A DNA stretch of 64,000 nt. Origin: Desulfuromonadales bacterium. GTDB taxonomy: Bacteria; Desulfobacterota; Desulfuromonadia; Geobacterales; Pseudopelobacteraceae. Below are positions 49,220-59,165 of this stretch, one piece after another (position 1 is the first letter of the stretch; every line of letters starts with the position of its first letter). The translations under genes and the position numbers were made by a program. The notes beneath the pieces were generated by a model, which saw only the letters and a list, made by a program, of their open reading frames with translations, ran no database searches and was not told the DNA's origin. Location: assembly GCA_013349405.1 (NCBI GenBank), contig DUZS01000014.1, positions 18,790 to 82,789 on the forward strand, given 5' to 3'.

Positions 49220-50620
49220 TCAGGCAATTATTTCAAGCATAGCTTGTGCTTTTGCAAACGACCGAACCGACGTGGCAATGTCATTGGATGTTGTTGCCCA
49301 CGAACAAACACTGACCCGGATCACTCGTCTGCCCTGCCACACCGAACCACCAACCCAACATTCTCTGAGTGCTTGAATTTTCTCAAGCACTTTATTTGTA
49401 ATTTCGTCCGAATCACAGCAAACCACCACCTGATTGAAAACGACCTGGTTCAAGACCGTAAAACCGTCGAGTGCGCTGATTTCATCTGCGAACTGCACGG
49501 CTCGCTCATGCATCGTCGTAATCATCTGATCAATGCCTGATGCTCCAAGGTATTTGAGCGTGGCCCATAGTTCGACGATTCGTGCACGCCTTGACATTTC
49601 GGGAGTGTAGAACATGCCGTCCCGGTCCTTGCTGACAACAATATAGCTTCCCGTCATGTGCAGGGCTTCAGTCAATGCCTCCCGGTCGGCACACATGATG
49701 ATGCCGCAATCGTAAGGCGTGTTTAGTGTCTTATGCCCATCAACTGCCCATGAATGGGCGAATTCCATTCCTTGTGTGAGGTGCTTGAGCTGTTCTGCGG
49801 CTCCGGCCCACAGACCAAAGGCTCCATCGATGTGAATCCAGGCGCCGGCATTTCTTGCTTTTTCACAAATCCGGGAGAAATCGTCAAACGAACCCGAATT
49901 GACATTGCCAGCCTGCAGTATGAGCAGTGTCCGGTTATCCAGTTCTGGAATAAGATCGGGAATGATGCGTCCTTGATCATCAACCTCGACAAATTCAATC
50001 GAATTCTGGCCAAAACCAAGCAGTCCAATTGCCTTGATGACAGTAGAATGTGCCTGACAACCTGCAACAGCCCTAATATTCGGTGCGCCAAAAAGGCCGT
50101 TGGAGTTGACGTCCCAGTGCTGATTTCTCAACAAGCGATTGCGGGCTGCCGCTAAGCCGCACAGGTTGGCACTGGAGGTCCCACTGACAAAGCCTGCAAC
50201 CGTCGTATCCGGCAGATGAAATATCGACTTGAGCCATGATTCAACCACACTTTCCAGCTTGGATGCCAGAGGCGACATCACATACATTGCAGAATTCTGG
50301 TCCCAGTAGGTCGCCAAATGTTTGGCTGCAAGACCAGTGGGCAGTGAGCTCCCCGTTACAAAGCCGAAATAACGTCCACCGATTGCCGGTACGGTTGCCG
50401 GGCTGCCGTACTGATGAAGAAGCTCAATCACTTCTCTGCCTTCAGACTGGTTCTGCGGCATATCTTCATCAAATATGCTCAGTTTCTCCAAGGCATCTTC
50501 GGTTGGAAAAATAGTGCGCTGAAAAGCTTCATCCAGATACTGAAAGGCGTGTTTCTGAGCCTGTTCAAACAGACTCTTGTCCTGTATTTCGGTAAACATT
50601 TTCTTTTGTTGTGTGTTCAT
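49220..50620 (-). CDS. PLP-dependent group II decarboxylase/aminotransferase-like enzyme
   Basis: A 466-residue PLP enzyme related to aromatic-L-amino-acid and glutamate decarboxylases. Visible features are SGTSSANLCGLAAARNRLL (cofactor phosphate region), WIHIDGAFGLWAGAAE (Asp that contacts the pyridine nitrogen) and SWAVDGHKTLNTPYDCG with the Schiff-base Lys. The amino acid used cannot be told. It begins three bases after the paiB stop and has only a weak ribosome site, so it is probably translated from a paiB transcript. The two genes lie in a stretch with decayed neighbours. Confidence 0.8.
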   Translation of the reverse strand: MNTQQKKMFTEIQDKSLFEQAQKHAFQYLDEAFQRTIFPTEDALEKLSIFDEDMPQNQSEGREVIELLHQYGSPATVPAIGGRYFGFVTGSSLPTGLAAKHLATYWDQNSAMYVMSPLASKLESVVESWLKSIFHLPDTTVAGFVSGTSSANLCGLAAARNRLLRNQHWDVNSNGLFGAPNIRAVAGCQAHSTVIKAIGLLGFGQNSIEFVEVDDQGRIIPDLIPELDNRTLLILQAGNVNSGSFDDFSRICEKARNAGAWIHIDGAFGLWAGAAEQLKHLTQGMEFAHSWAVDGHKTLNTPYDCGIIMCADREALTEALHMTGSYIVVSKDRDGMFYTPEMSRRARIVELWATLKYLGASGIDQMITTMHERAVQFADEISALDGFTVLNQVVFNQVVVCCDSDEITNKVLEKIQALRECWVGGSVWQGRRVIRVSVCSWATTSNDIATSVRSFAKAQAMLEIIA

Positions 50621-50623
50621 AGG

Positions 50624-51259
50624 TTACGTTAGTTTTTCTTCTATCAAAGTAGCCATTTCCAAAGAACTGTTGTTTCCACGATCCTTTAGACCCTTCACCA
50701 CTCCTTCTTGGTTCTGCGCTGGTTGGTTTTGGCTGACTTTCCATTTTCCCGTAAGCTTGGATATAACTATTTCAAAGCCAACGATTGATTCGATGAGACG
50801 GTCGGTGTAATCGCTCGGAGCATCTGAAACGGCCCACGGCTTCGAGAAACCTGCTTCTTGCTGGTTGGTAAGTGATTCTACCAAGTTTCTCACCCATTCC
50901 ACATTATCAATAATTCGAAGAGAACCGTAGGCGTGCACAACAGCGTAGTTCCATGTCGGCACGACCTTGCCGTGCTCTTGTTTTGTGGGATACCAGGATG
51001 GAGATATGTAACTGTCCGGCCCCTGGAAAATGGCTAAAGCATCAACATCTTGCACAAGATCACTCCACATTGAATTCGAGCGGGCAATATGGCCGCGCAA
51101 TACGCCGAATTGACCGGATTCGGGAGATATAAGCAATGGGATGTGATTTGCGTTGATCCCGTCCTTCGATAAGGTAACTACTGTGGCAAGTGGATGAGAA
51201 CGAATCAATCCGTGCAAAACATCTGATCGAGATTCTTCAAAATGCGATGGGAGATACAT
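50624..51259 (-). CDS. PaiB-type FMN-binding negative transcriptional regulator
   Basis: A 211-residue PaiB family protein: MYLPSHFEESRSDVLHGLI at the start, ATVVTLSKDGINANHIPLLI and VPTWNYAVVHAYG, the conserved split-barrel FMN phrases. Bacillus PaiB affects sporulation and protease genes, but the molecular role is poorly known. The frame is open from 51382, yet AAGGAG 8 bases before ATG 51259 marks the true start; the upstream codons encode a piece of another protein family (LysE). The PLP decarboxylase gene follows with a three-base gap. Confidence 0.85.
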   Translation of the reverse strand: MYLPSHFEESRSDVLHGLIRSHPLATVVTLSKDGINANHIPLLISPESGQFGVLRGHIARSNSMWSDLVQDVDALAIFQGPDSYISPSWYPTKQEHGKVVPTWNYAVVHAYGSLRIIDNVEWVRNLVESLTNQQEAGFSKPWAVSDAPSDYTDRLIESIVGFEIVISKLTGKWKVSQNQPAQNQEGVVKGLKDRGNNSSLEMATLIEEKLT

Positions 51260-51262
51260 AGA

Positions 51263-51382
51263 ATTACTCCTTATTTTGTGAGGTAGATTTCGATTTAAAA
51301 TCGCAATCGTCCCCGCGCCTGGAACGAGTTGGAAAATCAAGATCGTAATTAAAAAACTTGAATAATGGTGAATATCGAACAT
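51263..51382 (-). pseudogene. N-terminal remnant of a LysE/RhtB-type exporter
   Basis: The codons from ATG 51382 encode FLITILIFQLVPGAGTIAIL, which matches the first helix and the P-G-P-G-T motif of LysE/RhtB amino-acid exporters. The similarity stops after about 30 residues, where the paiB leader begins, and no later exporter helices are present. It appears to be a truncated gene. Confidence 0.5.
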
Positions 51383-51523
51383 CGAACTTTCCTGTCTTCG
51401 TTAGTGTCCAACGTGTGGAAATTGACCGGCTTGACCGGTCTTATTTTCTGGTTGGAAATCGGTTCCTGCTCTTGAAAAACAAATCCGTCCCCGTTTTCCT
51501 CTGGACCGGGTCTGATGAAACAC

Positions 51524-52141
51524 TCACTCAGCGCCGAACCATCCCTTTTGGCGCACTTCTTCAATGCGGGCTTCCAGATATTCCCACAGCGCAGGACAAC
51601 CGGACTTGATTGGCGGACCAATACGGTTTACTACCCGTTCATGGCTGATGCCGTTCTCCCGCCAGCTTTGTCCCTGGTTGGCAAGATTGAGTAATGCGGG
51701 GATAGCCCGGTCCGCAGCATGGGCAAAGCGCGCTTCAGGGGTTTCGGCGTGCTCGAATTCCAGCCACAACTCCATGAAGTCGGTGCGTCGCGGTTCAGGC
51801 AGTATGCCGAAAATTCTCGTCACTGCCGCCAGCTCCGCCTTTTTGCGCTCTTCCCAGCCGTCTTCCGCGAAGACGATCGTGTCCCCGGTATCGATCTCGC
51901 CGATATCATGTACCAGCAGCATGGCGATCACACGGTTGATATCAATAGCAGTCATCGCATACTTCTCCAAGGAAAATGCCAGGAGGGCGATCTGCCAGCT
52001 ATGCTCGGCGGAATTTTCATAACGATCGAGCCCCAGCGGCTTATTTTTGCGTGTTACGCCCTTCAGTTTGTCCAGTTCCAGGATAAAATCTACGATCTGC
52101 TGCATTGTGCTTGTTCCGGTCATATAAGTCCGTTCCTCCAT
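51524..52141 (-). CDS. HD-domain phosphohydrolase (YfbR/HDDC2 type)
   Basis: A 205-residue HD protein. The metal site is visible as ENSAEHSWQIALLAF (His), MLLVHDIGEIDTGDT (the HD pair and the following E-x-x-x-G-D) and AADRAIPALLNL (final Asp). Members include the 5'-deoxyribonucleotidase YfbR and HDDC2, which release nucleoside from nucleoside monophosphates. The start may be ATG 52141 or ATG 52123; a GGAGG lies between them and would favour the second. It is followed by degraded DNA on both sides. Confidence 0.82.
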   Translation of the reverse strand: MEERTYMTGTSTMQQIVDFILELDKLKGVTRKNKPLGLDRYENSAEHSWQIALLAFSLEKYAMTAIDINRVIAMLLVHDIGEIDTGDTIVFAEDGWEERKKAELAAVTRIFGILPEPRRTDFMELWLEFEHAETPEARFAHAADRAIPALLNLANQGQSWRENGISHERVVNRIGPPIKSGCPALWEYLEARIEEVRQKGWFGAE

Positions 52142-52230
52142 GTCTCGTCGCCAAAGCCTGGAGTGAGCCTAAGGTATCAGCCCTAGTCTTTCTTTTTCCA
52201 TCGCACCATTGCATACCTGCCAGTGTACCC

Positions 52231-52856
52231 TCATGTTTCCTGACTCAGCAATATATGCCCTGTCTTGTATGTGACAGCATTGCCGGAAATGAAGACACTA
52301 TTTTCGTCATTCCTGCAGAGGAGATCCCCCTGTCGTTTGGATAGCTGCTTTGCAGTCATAACATTCTTTTGTCGAGTAACCTGTATATTTCTTACGTCAT
52401 CTTCCTTGTCATATACGAATATAAAGTCCCTCGACTTGAGAACCTCTTTTGGTCTGATATTGAGCGAGTCAAGTAGCCGTTGAGGAGGAACGGCTGTGAC
52501 CGGCTCGCCCTCGGAAACATCATCGTAATCAGACCATCCTCGATCTGAACGTTTAGCTCATCAGTTGCATACTTAAACTTGATTTCCTTAACTTTGTCCA
52601 GATAGTTAGCAACCACATGTGCTGCGGCAAGTGTAGCGTGTCCACAAAGATCCATTTCAATATCCGGTGTAAACCAGCGAATACCATATACTCCATTACC
52701 CCCAACAATAAAGGCAGTCTCAGCAAGGCCATTTTCTGCTGCAATGCCAAGCAGTGTCGCATCATCCAGCCAACTCTCCAGAACGCAAACACCGGCAGGG
52801 TTACCCGCAAAGACTTTTTTGGTAAAGGAATCAATATGGAAATAAGGGATTAGCAA
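52231..52856 (-). pseudogene. Degraded PhzF-family isomerase gene
   Basis: From a TTG at 52856 the frame encodes a good PhzF N-terminus (HIDSFTKKVFAGNPAGVCVL, MDLCGHATLAAAHVVANYL). Near 52520 the frame shifts, and the next frame carries EPVTAVPPQRLLDSLNIRP and DFIFVYDKEDDVRNIQ, again PhzF. The sequence then jumps to a PhzF-like end (AKQLSKRQGDLLCRND, ENSVFISGNAVTYKTGHILL), so the central 100 or so residues are deleted. A frameshift plus an internal deletion make the gene inactive. Confidence 0.75.
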
Positions 52857-53028
52857 TTTTCTTTTCCTTATTCATGCGACCATGGCATGGCAGAGTCCGA
52901 ATTAGACTTTACAAGGTTTCATTACTCATTCAGTAGGATATTTGTAGAATTTACCATCATGCATTGGCGACTTTGTCCCCTCTACAAAGTCCTACGGCAC
53001 TTCTCGCAAATGCTCAAAGTTATATGGT

Positions 53029-53643
53029 TTACACAACCTTCATCTTTGCAATTATTTTCATCTGTTCTGTAGCACATTCAGGACACATACCGTGACTGAA
53101 CACAGCCTCTGAATGATTGCTGATATAGGTTTCCAGTTGCTGCCAGGTCTGCTGGTCATCCCTGATTTTTTTGCAGTACGAGCATATCGGGATAATCCCC
53201 TCCAGTTGTTTGACCCGTTCCAGCGCCGCTTCAAGCTCAGCATTCTTTTGCTTTAGCAGATCCTGTTGTTTCTTCAAAAGCAGATGGTTGCGAACCCGCA
53301 GTTTGAGCAGTGCTAGATTCACCGGTTTTGTCAGATAATCAATGCCGCCGACTTCAAGCCCCTGAAGTTCCCCCTCCTGGGTATCCACAGCCGTCAGGAA
53401 TATCACCGGAATATCCGCAAACCCAACATCAGACTTAATGATGCAGCAGACATCGAAGCCACTCATGTCCGGCATCATCACGTCGAGAAGAATCAGGTCG
53501 GGTCTATGCGCTTTGAGCTGATCAATAGCGTCGTGACCGTTAAGTGCTGATACGATGTCAAACTCGTCTTTGAGTGCAGCTGTAATGACTTTAATATTGC
53601 TTGGATCATCATCAACAACAAGTATCGTGTGTCGGTCACTCAT
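53029..53643 (-). CDS. Response regulator with C-terminal Cys motif
   Basis: A 204-residue protein. Residues 1-125 are a receiver domain with the phospho-acceptor region LILLDVMMPDMSG, FLTAVD and DYLTKPVN. A coiled coil (KQQDLLKQKNAELEAALERV) leads to a short tail with ICSYCKKIRDDQQTWQQLET and GMCPECATEQM, a C-x2-C/C-x2-C arrangement common in Geobacter regulators that probably binds zinc or serves in redox sensing. It has no DNA-binding or enzyme output. The gene overlaps the end of the hybrid kinase gene by eight bases and is likely its partner. Confidence 0.87.
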   Translation of the reverse strand: MSDRHTILVVDDDPSNIKVITAALKDEFDIVSALNGHDAIDQLKAHRPDLILLDVMMPDMSGFDVCCIIKSDVGFADIPVIFLTAVDTQEGELQGLEVGGIDYLTKPVNLALLKLRVRNHLLLKKQQDLLKQKNAELEAALERVKQLEGIIPICSYCKKIRDDQQTWQQLETYISNHSEAVFSHGMCPECATEQMKIIAKMKVV

Positions 53644-55471
53644 GGTTTCCCGCTCCTTTGATCTTTACTGCACCCACGACCCTCTTCATCTCTAGCATAA
53701 GTTCACTGACGGCCATCGGCTTGGAAACATAGCCATCAAAACCTTCATCGAGGAAACGCTCCTTGTCGCCCCGCAGCGAGTAGGCCGTCAGGGCAATCAC
53801 CTTCTGATGGAGATGAGTTTCAAGTTCAATCCTGCGAATTTCGCGCAGGGCCTCTTCGCCGTTCATATCCGGCATATTGATGTCCATCAGCACAATATCA
53901 AGCCCGCCTTTTTCCAGAACGGTAAGACATTCCCTGCCATCTGCTGCAACAATAACTTCGTGCCCCAGTTTTCGGAGCAGTGCGGTCCCAAAGAGGATGT
54001 TTACCTGGTCGTTCTCTACAAGCAGTATCCGTAGCGGTGGACCATCCCAACTGGCATTTGCTTTTTGGGGAATCTCGTGGGGGGCGACACGCTCTTCGAC
54101 TGCGGTGAACGGTAGGGTCACTTTGAAACAACTGCCTTCCCCTGAAGTGCTTGCAACGGTAATGCTTCCGCCCATCAGTTCCGTCAGGCTGCGACTGATC
54201 GTCAGGCCGAGCCCGGTGCCTCCATAGGTGCGGGTGATGGAGCCGTCTTCCTGTTCAAAAGGTATGAATATCTTGTCAAGCGCTTCAGGCGAGATGCCGA
54301 TGCCGCTGTCTCGTACCGCCAACTCAACAAGCAGAGAAGAATCCTGCCGTTCGAGGAGTTGCGCCGAGATGATGATACCCCCCTGTGAGGTGAACTTGAC
54401 AGCGTTCCCCATCAGGTTGTGAAGTATCTGCTTGACCCGGAGCTGGTCTCCCATCATGAATTGAGGGATGTCTTCGGACACCTCCGACGCAAGTGTAAGC
54501 CCCTTTGCAAAGATGACGGATTTTTGCATCAGGGCAACATCGTTGAAACAGTGCCGCAGGCTGAATTCGACCGGTTCGATAGTTATCTTTCCGGCCTCAA
54601 TCTTGGAAAGATCAAGGATATCGTTGATAAGGGAGAGGAGATTCTTGCCGGACAGCTTGAGGGCAGCCACATACTCCCGTTGATCTTCGGTTGGTTCAGT
54701 CATCTCCAGTAGTTGAGTCATACCGAGGATGCCGTTCATGGGGTTGCGGAGTTCGTGGCTCATGTTGGCAAGGAACACGCTTTTTGCGCGGTTGGCGGAT
54801 TCGGCGTCGGCTTTGGCCTGTAGTAAATCCTCTTCCATCTGTTTGCGTTCGGTGATGTCGCGTGAAATTCCCACCAAACCGATAGGCTGTCCGTGGTTGT
54901 CGAATATGGGAGCCTTTGTTGTTTCCAGCAATACTCTGCCAACCGTTGAAGACGAAACCCACTCCTCGATACGAATCGCAACGCCACTTTTCAGAATCTC
55001 CTGATCTTTCTTTAAAATGTGCTCTGCCTCTTCCTTACTGAAGATGTCGATATCAGACTTTCCGATCTGCTCTTGTTCAGAGAGCCCGATGAGGTTTTGA
55101 CTCGACTTATTGCAACCAAGGTAGAAGCCGTTGCGGTCTTTGAAGTAAATATAATCAGAGGCAGCGTCAATGAGAGCACGTAAGAAGGCCTTCTCTTGCA
55201 TGAGAGCGTACTCCACCTGCTTACGATCGGTAATATCCATCGCCATAACCATCAGATGCTGCTCCCCGCTGTACATGAACGGAAGAAAGAGACAATCGAG
55301 ATATACGTCGTTCCCGTAGGTAGATAGGAGATGTATATCATTGCGCTGCTCTGTGCCTGACGTAAGGGCACGTTCCGCAACTTCAAGCAGTCCAAAGCGC
55401 CGCCATGATTCGATGTGCCGGAAATTCTGCTTCAACAGATTCTCGATCGATGTTCCAACGATACGAGCCAT
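53636..55471 (-). CDS. Hybrid sensor histidine kinase, C-terminal part (frameshifted)
   Basis: A 611-residue frame containing the end of a PAS domain, another PAS domain (about 85-215; SDYIYFKDRNGFYLGCN), a HisKA segment with FLANMSHELRNPMNGILGM, an HATPase domain (DNA-like lid phrases GTGLGLTISRSL) and a C-terminal receiver domain with LDIVLMDINMPDMNGEE. The first codons up to ATG 55471 are the second half of a PAS domain whose first half is encoded in another frame upstream. The upstream frame and this one together make a 4310-base region; one added base would give a single protein of 1436 residues. A sequencing error or a real frameshift are both possible. Confidence 0.85.
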   Translation of the reverse strand: MARIVGTSIENLLKQNFRHIESWRRFGLLEVAERALTSGTEQRNDIHLLSTYGNDVYLDCLFLPFMYSGEQHLMVMAMDITDRKQVEYALMQEKAFLRALIDAASDYIYFKDRNGFYLGCNKSSQNLIGLSEQEQIGKSDIDIFSKEEAEHILKKDQEILKSGVAIRIEEWVSSSTVGRVLLETTKAPIFDNHGQPIGLVGISRDITERKQMEEDLLQAKADAESANRAKSVFLANMSHELRNPMNGILGMTQLLEMTEPTEDQREYVAALKLSGKNLLSLINDILDLSKIEAGKITIEPVEFSLRHCFNDVALMQKSVIFAKGLTLASEVSEDIPQFMMGDQLRVKQILHNLMGNAVKFTSQGGIIISAQLLERQDSSLLVELAVRDSGIGISPEALDKIFIPFEQEDGSITRTYGGTGLGLTISRSLTELMGGSITVASTSGEGSCFKVTLPFTAVEERVAPHEIPQKANASWDGPPLRILLVENDQVNILFGTALLRKLGHEVIVAADGRECLTVLEKGGLDIVLMDINMPDMNGEEALREIRRIELETHLHQKVIALTAYSLRGDKERFLDEGFDGYVSKPMAVSELMLEMKRVVGAVKIKGAGNHE

Positions 55472-57945
55472 CGCATCGTTGGCCGAGAGTGCATCCCCAT
55501 TGGATTTGTAGGTGACAAGACTACAGGTGAAGTGTTAAAGAGGGTCTGGATGTAGTTCATCGCATCGATTAACTTCTGCTCTTCCTGTTTGCGTTCTGTA
55601 ATATCGGTAAGAATGCCGTTCCAAAGAACAGAGCCGTCCTCTTTTTGCTGAGGCATAGCCTGACCTTTCACCCATTTGAACTTGCCACCCGGTGTATGAA
55701 TTCGATGTTCATGCACCCAGAGAGTCAGGGTGCGGGAGGCGTTTTCCACGGACTCCCGATGTGAGACCCTATCCTCTGGAACAATGCACCTGGTTACGAT
55801 ATTGCAATCCTGCAGCGCCGCTTCAGGATCTATTTCGTAAAGATCTTTAAGACCATTGCTGGCGTAGATAAACTTCCATTCCCCGGTAGCCGTATACATA
55901 AACTGGTAAACGACACCGGGAATGGCAGCGGTCATTTGCGACAACTGTGCGTGAGCTTCTTGGAGAGCCTCTTCTGCCTTTTTGCGTTCGCTTATGTCAC
56001 GGCAAAAACTCTGAACATATCGTCCCCCTTTGTAACTTATCAGAGTGGCAGACACTTCCAGTGGAAAAATGTGACCATCCTTATGGTAGTGCTCAACTTC
56101 AAATGTCAGGGCTTCGCCGGCTAACAGTCTACTCATCCGTTCCGGAATCAAGCGGGCTGTTTCAGGTGTATCCAGGTCTAATAGACTAAATTGTCGTATT
56201 TCAGGCAACGTGTAACCGTGCATGCGGGCAAACGATTCGCTAACCTCGATCAGATTTCCATCAGTTGACAAAATAATTATGCCGTCTACTGCTCCGTTAA
56301 ACAGAGCCCTGTAACGCTCCTCCGACTCCCTCAAGACCAATTCAGCCTGCTTGCGTGTGGTGATATCATGGATAACATGCACTGCTCCGGCGAACATACC
56401 GTCTTCATCCACAAAAGGTGTTGCGCTGACATGGAGATGCTTGTCCAGCTTTGGTTCATACACCTCTACAATATGCTCCTGATAGTCATTGAGTGTCATG
56501 GAGAGCGGACACCCGGAAGCCGGGATGTCACAGCCATGGACCAGGCTGAAGCACTTCCTGCCGACTAACTCCGGATAGTTTTTACCGACTAATTCTTTAA
56601 AAGCTCGATTTGCTTTCACTACCGAATAGTCAGGTGCAATGATGGCTACCGGATCAGGCACTGTGTCAAATGTCATACGCCATTGATCTGAAGCCAATTT
56701 GAGCATATTTTCCATTTTCTTGCGCGAGGTAATATTGGTGTGCGATATCAGCAAGGAACCTTCGGCAGCCTGCAACGGTAGCACTTTGAGCAGGAACCAA
56801 CGCTGCACATTTCCTGAACCTTGACAGGGATATTCCAGACTGAAATGAGACAGTTCACCGTTCTGCACTTTGCGAATGCCATCGAACGCTTCCTCAGCCT
56901 GTTCGACATCCCCCCACTTGGCGTCATATTTGACGAAGTAGTTTGCGCCCACGTTCCATCTGCTTTCGTCAACACCCATATTTTCCTGTGTAAAATGCCG
57001 CCATGCCTCGTTAACTTCCAGAATAATCCCACTGCCATCAACTACTGCCATATTGGCATCAGACGAGTTGAATATTCGCAATGAAAAATCCGCCTGTTCG
57101 GCATGTGCCCTGTAGGCAGCGGCAAGTTCCTTCGTCCGCTCCTCCACATGCTTCTCCAGATCATCGTTCGCCTTTTTTAGCACCTCCTCTGAATTTTTCC
57201 TCTCTTCGAGGAATTTTATTTTAATCAAAGCCAGATTTACCTGTTTTGCCACAGATTCAAGAAAACCGATTTCTTCCCGAGTCCATTGTCTTTGTTCCAG
57301 GATTTGATTCAGGGTAAAGACATGGTATCCCTGTTCATTAAAGGCAAACGGATACCAGATCAAACTTTTGATATTCATCTGCTCATGCAGAATTTTCCCT
57401 GATCCGTCTTTGATAAAGTGCTCATTCACTCTATCACATTGACTTTCAAGGTGCTTTTGAGTTTTCTTGATTTCCGTGAAGGGATTTATAAACATATCAA
57501 GAGGATATACATTTTTAGTAGGCGTAATTTTCGGATGCTTCAACTTCAACCATTCGCACAGTCCGGTAATGCAATTATTCTCAAACGAGACATCGTAAAT
57601 GAGCGCCCGATCTAATTGCAGTGTTTCCCCAATAATGCAGTTTGCTCTTTCTAAAATATCTTCAGGATTGTCGTTAGAAATAATTGTTTCAGCAATTTCG
57701 TTTAATGCCTTGGCAAAAACCAATTGCTGTTCGATATGAAATTCCACCTTTTTGCGCTCGGTGAGGTTGCGTCGCAGTTCTTCATTCTGCATCTCCAATT
57801 CGATCTGGTGAACCCGCAGTTCATAGAGGAGTTGTTCGGTCTCACCGGGAGAAGGTATTTTTGAGGCTTCGGGTATATGTGCCTTGTACCTCGCTTCGGC
57901 ATGCTGACGGAGTTCCTGGGCTAATTTTGGTGGCTTAGAATTCAT
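55432..57945 (-). CDS. Multi-PAS/GAF sensor, N-terminal part of the frameshifted hybrid kinase
   Basis: An 837-residue frame: an N-terminal coiled region with LLYELRVHQIELEMQNEELR, a GAF domain (about 60-240), a coiled coil and four PAS domains (about 290-400, 405-520, 525-640 and 655-765), each ending in an ITxRK/ITERK-like linker. A fifth PAS domain starts as AMNYIQTLFNTSPVVL and then leaves the family at a one-base deletion near 55516; the other frame continues as LVTYKSNGDALSANDAMARI. The last about 30 residues are therefore artefactual. GGGAGG before ATG 57945 sets the start. No membrane helix is seen, so sensing is cytoplasmic. Confidence 0.83.
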   Translation of the reverse strand: MNSKPPKLAQELRQHAEARYKAHIPEASKIPSPGETEQLLYELRVHQIELEMQNEELRRNLTERKKVEFHIEQQLVFAKALNEIAETIISNDNPEDILERANCIIGETLQLDRALIYDVSFENNCITGLCEWLKLKHPKITPTKNVYPLDMFINPFTEIKKTQKHLESQCDRVNEHFIKDGSGKILHEQMNIKSLIWYPFAFNEQGYHVFTLNQILEQRQWTREEIGFLESVAKQVNLALIKIKFLEERKNSEEVLKKANDDLEKHVEERTKELAAAYRAHAEQADFSLRIFNSSDANMAVVDGSGIILEVNEAWRHFTQENMGVDESRWNVGANYFVKYDAKWGDVEQAEEAFDGIRKVQNGELSHFSLEYPCQGSGNVQRWFLLKVLPLQAAEGSLLISHTNITSRKKMENMLKLASDQWRMTFDTVPDPVAIIAPDYSVVKANRAFKELVGKNYPELVGRKCFSLVHGCDIPASGCPLSMTLNDYQEHIVEVYEPKLDKHLHVSATPFVDEDGMFAGAVHVIHDITTRKQAELVLRESEERYRALFNGAVDGIIILSTDGNLIEVSESFARMHGYTLPEIRQFSLLDLDTPETARLIPERMSRLLAGEALTFEVEHYHKDGHIFPLEVSATLISYKGGRYVQSFCRDISERKKAEEALQEAHAQLSQMTAAIPGVVYQFMYTATGEWKFIYASNGLKDLYEIDPEAALQDCNIVTRCIVPEDRVSHRESVENASRTLTLWVHEHRIHTPGGKFKWVKGQAMPQQKEDGSVLWNGILTDITERKQEEQKLIDAMNYIQTLFNTSPVVLSPTNPMGMHSRPTMRWLVSLEHRSRIC

Positions 57946-58273
57946 CGAGTCCTCCCGGTGTAAACAAAAAACCGGCGCACGCAAAATCCGCAACGTCGGT
58001 TTGTAGAGATCCATCAAAGTTACTGTAAAAAGATGCGTTGATTATGCCTGTCTGCGCAATAATGTTGCCACCAGAGGCACCTCTTGAAACAGTATTGATG
58101 AAGGAACTATATCGTTATTCCGACAAATTTCAATCATAAATCTGGAATAAAATTAAGAGCTACATATTCTAATGATGTGGCATCCTCTCTTCAAATATGA
58201 TGCTGAATTGATTCAGTGCTGACTTCCAGTCTTTGATAGGCGTCGTCCATTTCTCAGCGGTGTTCCTCAGACT

Positions 58274-59140
58274 TTACAAGGTTTCATTACTCTTTGCGCG
58301 CCATCCGCTGATCAGACTGGCCGCTGTTACAGAACCGATAATGATGGAGCCTCCAAGTATAGCCTGTGCTGATGGCGCTTCTCTAAGTAGCAGAAAGACC
58401 CACACCGGGTTAAACACAGGCTCTATCAATGCGATCAAGTTTGCTGTAACCGCCGAAACGCGCTTGATGCCATAGGAAAAAAAGACGGCAGCCAAGCCTA
58501 TTTGGAAAACACCGAGTATCAGGATGCTGCCGACTGCTTCGGGAGTGAACCGGGGAATTGGTAGGAAAGCGGCAATAGTCAGAGCGATCAGGGCGGTAAT
58601 AGCATGGGAGGCCATGAATGACTGCAACGGATTACCCTCCTTCTGCATGCGGGTTAATATGAACATCAGTGAAAAAGTACATGCTGATGTTAGTGCCAGC
58701 AGGTTACCAAACATTTGACCAGCGGATAATCGATCCAGAAATAACAGGGCCATACCGACAGGAGTCAGCATCAGAGCTATTAGCTGCTCCCGACGAATAT
58801 TCTCCTTTAGGATGATGACACCTAATATTGCAGTAAAGGCCGGGGCCAGGTATTGCAAAATTATGGCGTTGGCTGCCGTAGTGGTTTTGTTGGCTGCGAC
58901 AAAGAGCAGCATTGTGGCAGCATTGGCCAGTGCGGCCCCTACAAGAGGCCACGACCATGCCAAACGGACAGTTCGGACGATCATCAGAAGAAAGAAAAAA
59001 GCGATCAGACTTCTCATGCCTGCAATCAGGAATGGATTCCACTCCAGGATTTTTATGAAAAGACCTGCCACGCTCCAGAGAAAAGCGCAGGCCATCATGG
59101 AAAATGCGCCTAGTAAGGGTATGGGTAAAAATGGTTTCAT
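58274..59140 (-). CDS. EamA/DMT-family transporter
   Basis: A 288-residue membrane protein with ten hydrophobic helices in two EamA halves; GMRSLIAFFFLLMIVRTVRL and LQYLAPAFTAILGVIILKE in the first, and LIALIEPVFNPVWVFLLLRE in the second, are typical. DMT proteins export amino acids, nucleosides or other small metabolites; substrate unknown. The ATG at 59140 fits the family start, but no good ribosome site is in front. Confidence 0.85.
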   Translation of the reverse strand: MKPFLPIPLLGAFSMMACAFLWSVAGLFIKILEWNPFLIAGMRSLIAFFFLLMIVRTVRLAWSWPLVGAALANAATMLLFVAANKTTTAANAIILQYLAPAFTAILGVIILKENIRREQLIALMLTPVGMALLFLDRLSAGQMFGNLLALTSACTFSLMFILTRMQKEGNPLQSFMASHAITALIALTIAAFLPIPRFTPEAVGSILILGVFQIGLAAVFFSYGIKRVSAVTANLIALIEPVFNPVWVFLLLREAPSAQAILGGSIIIGSVTAASLISGWRAKSNETL

Positions 59141-59165
59141 AGGAGGTCAAGAGCAGCCTAAACAA

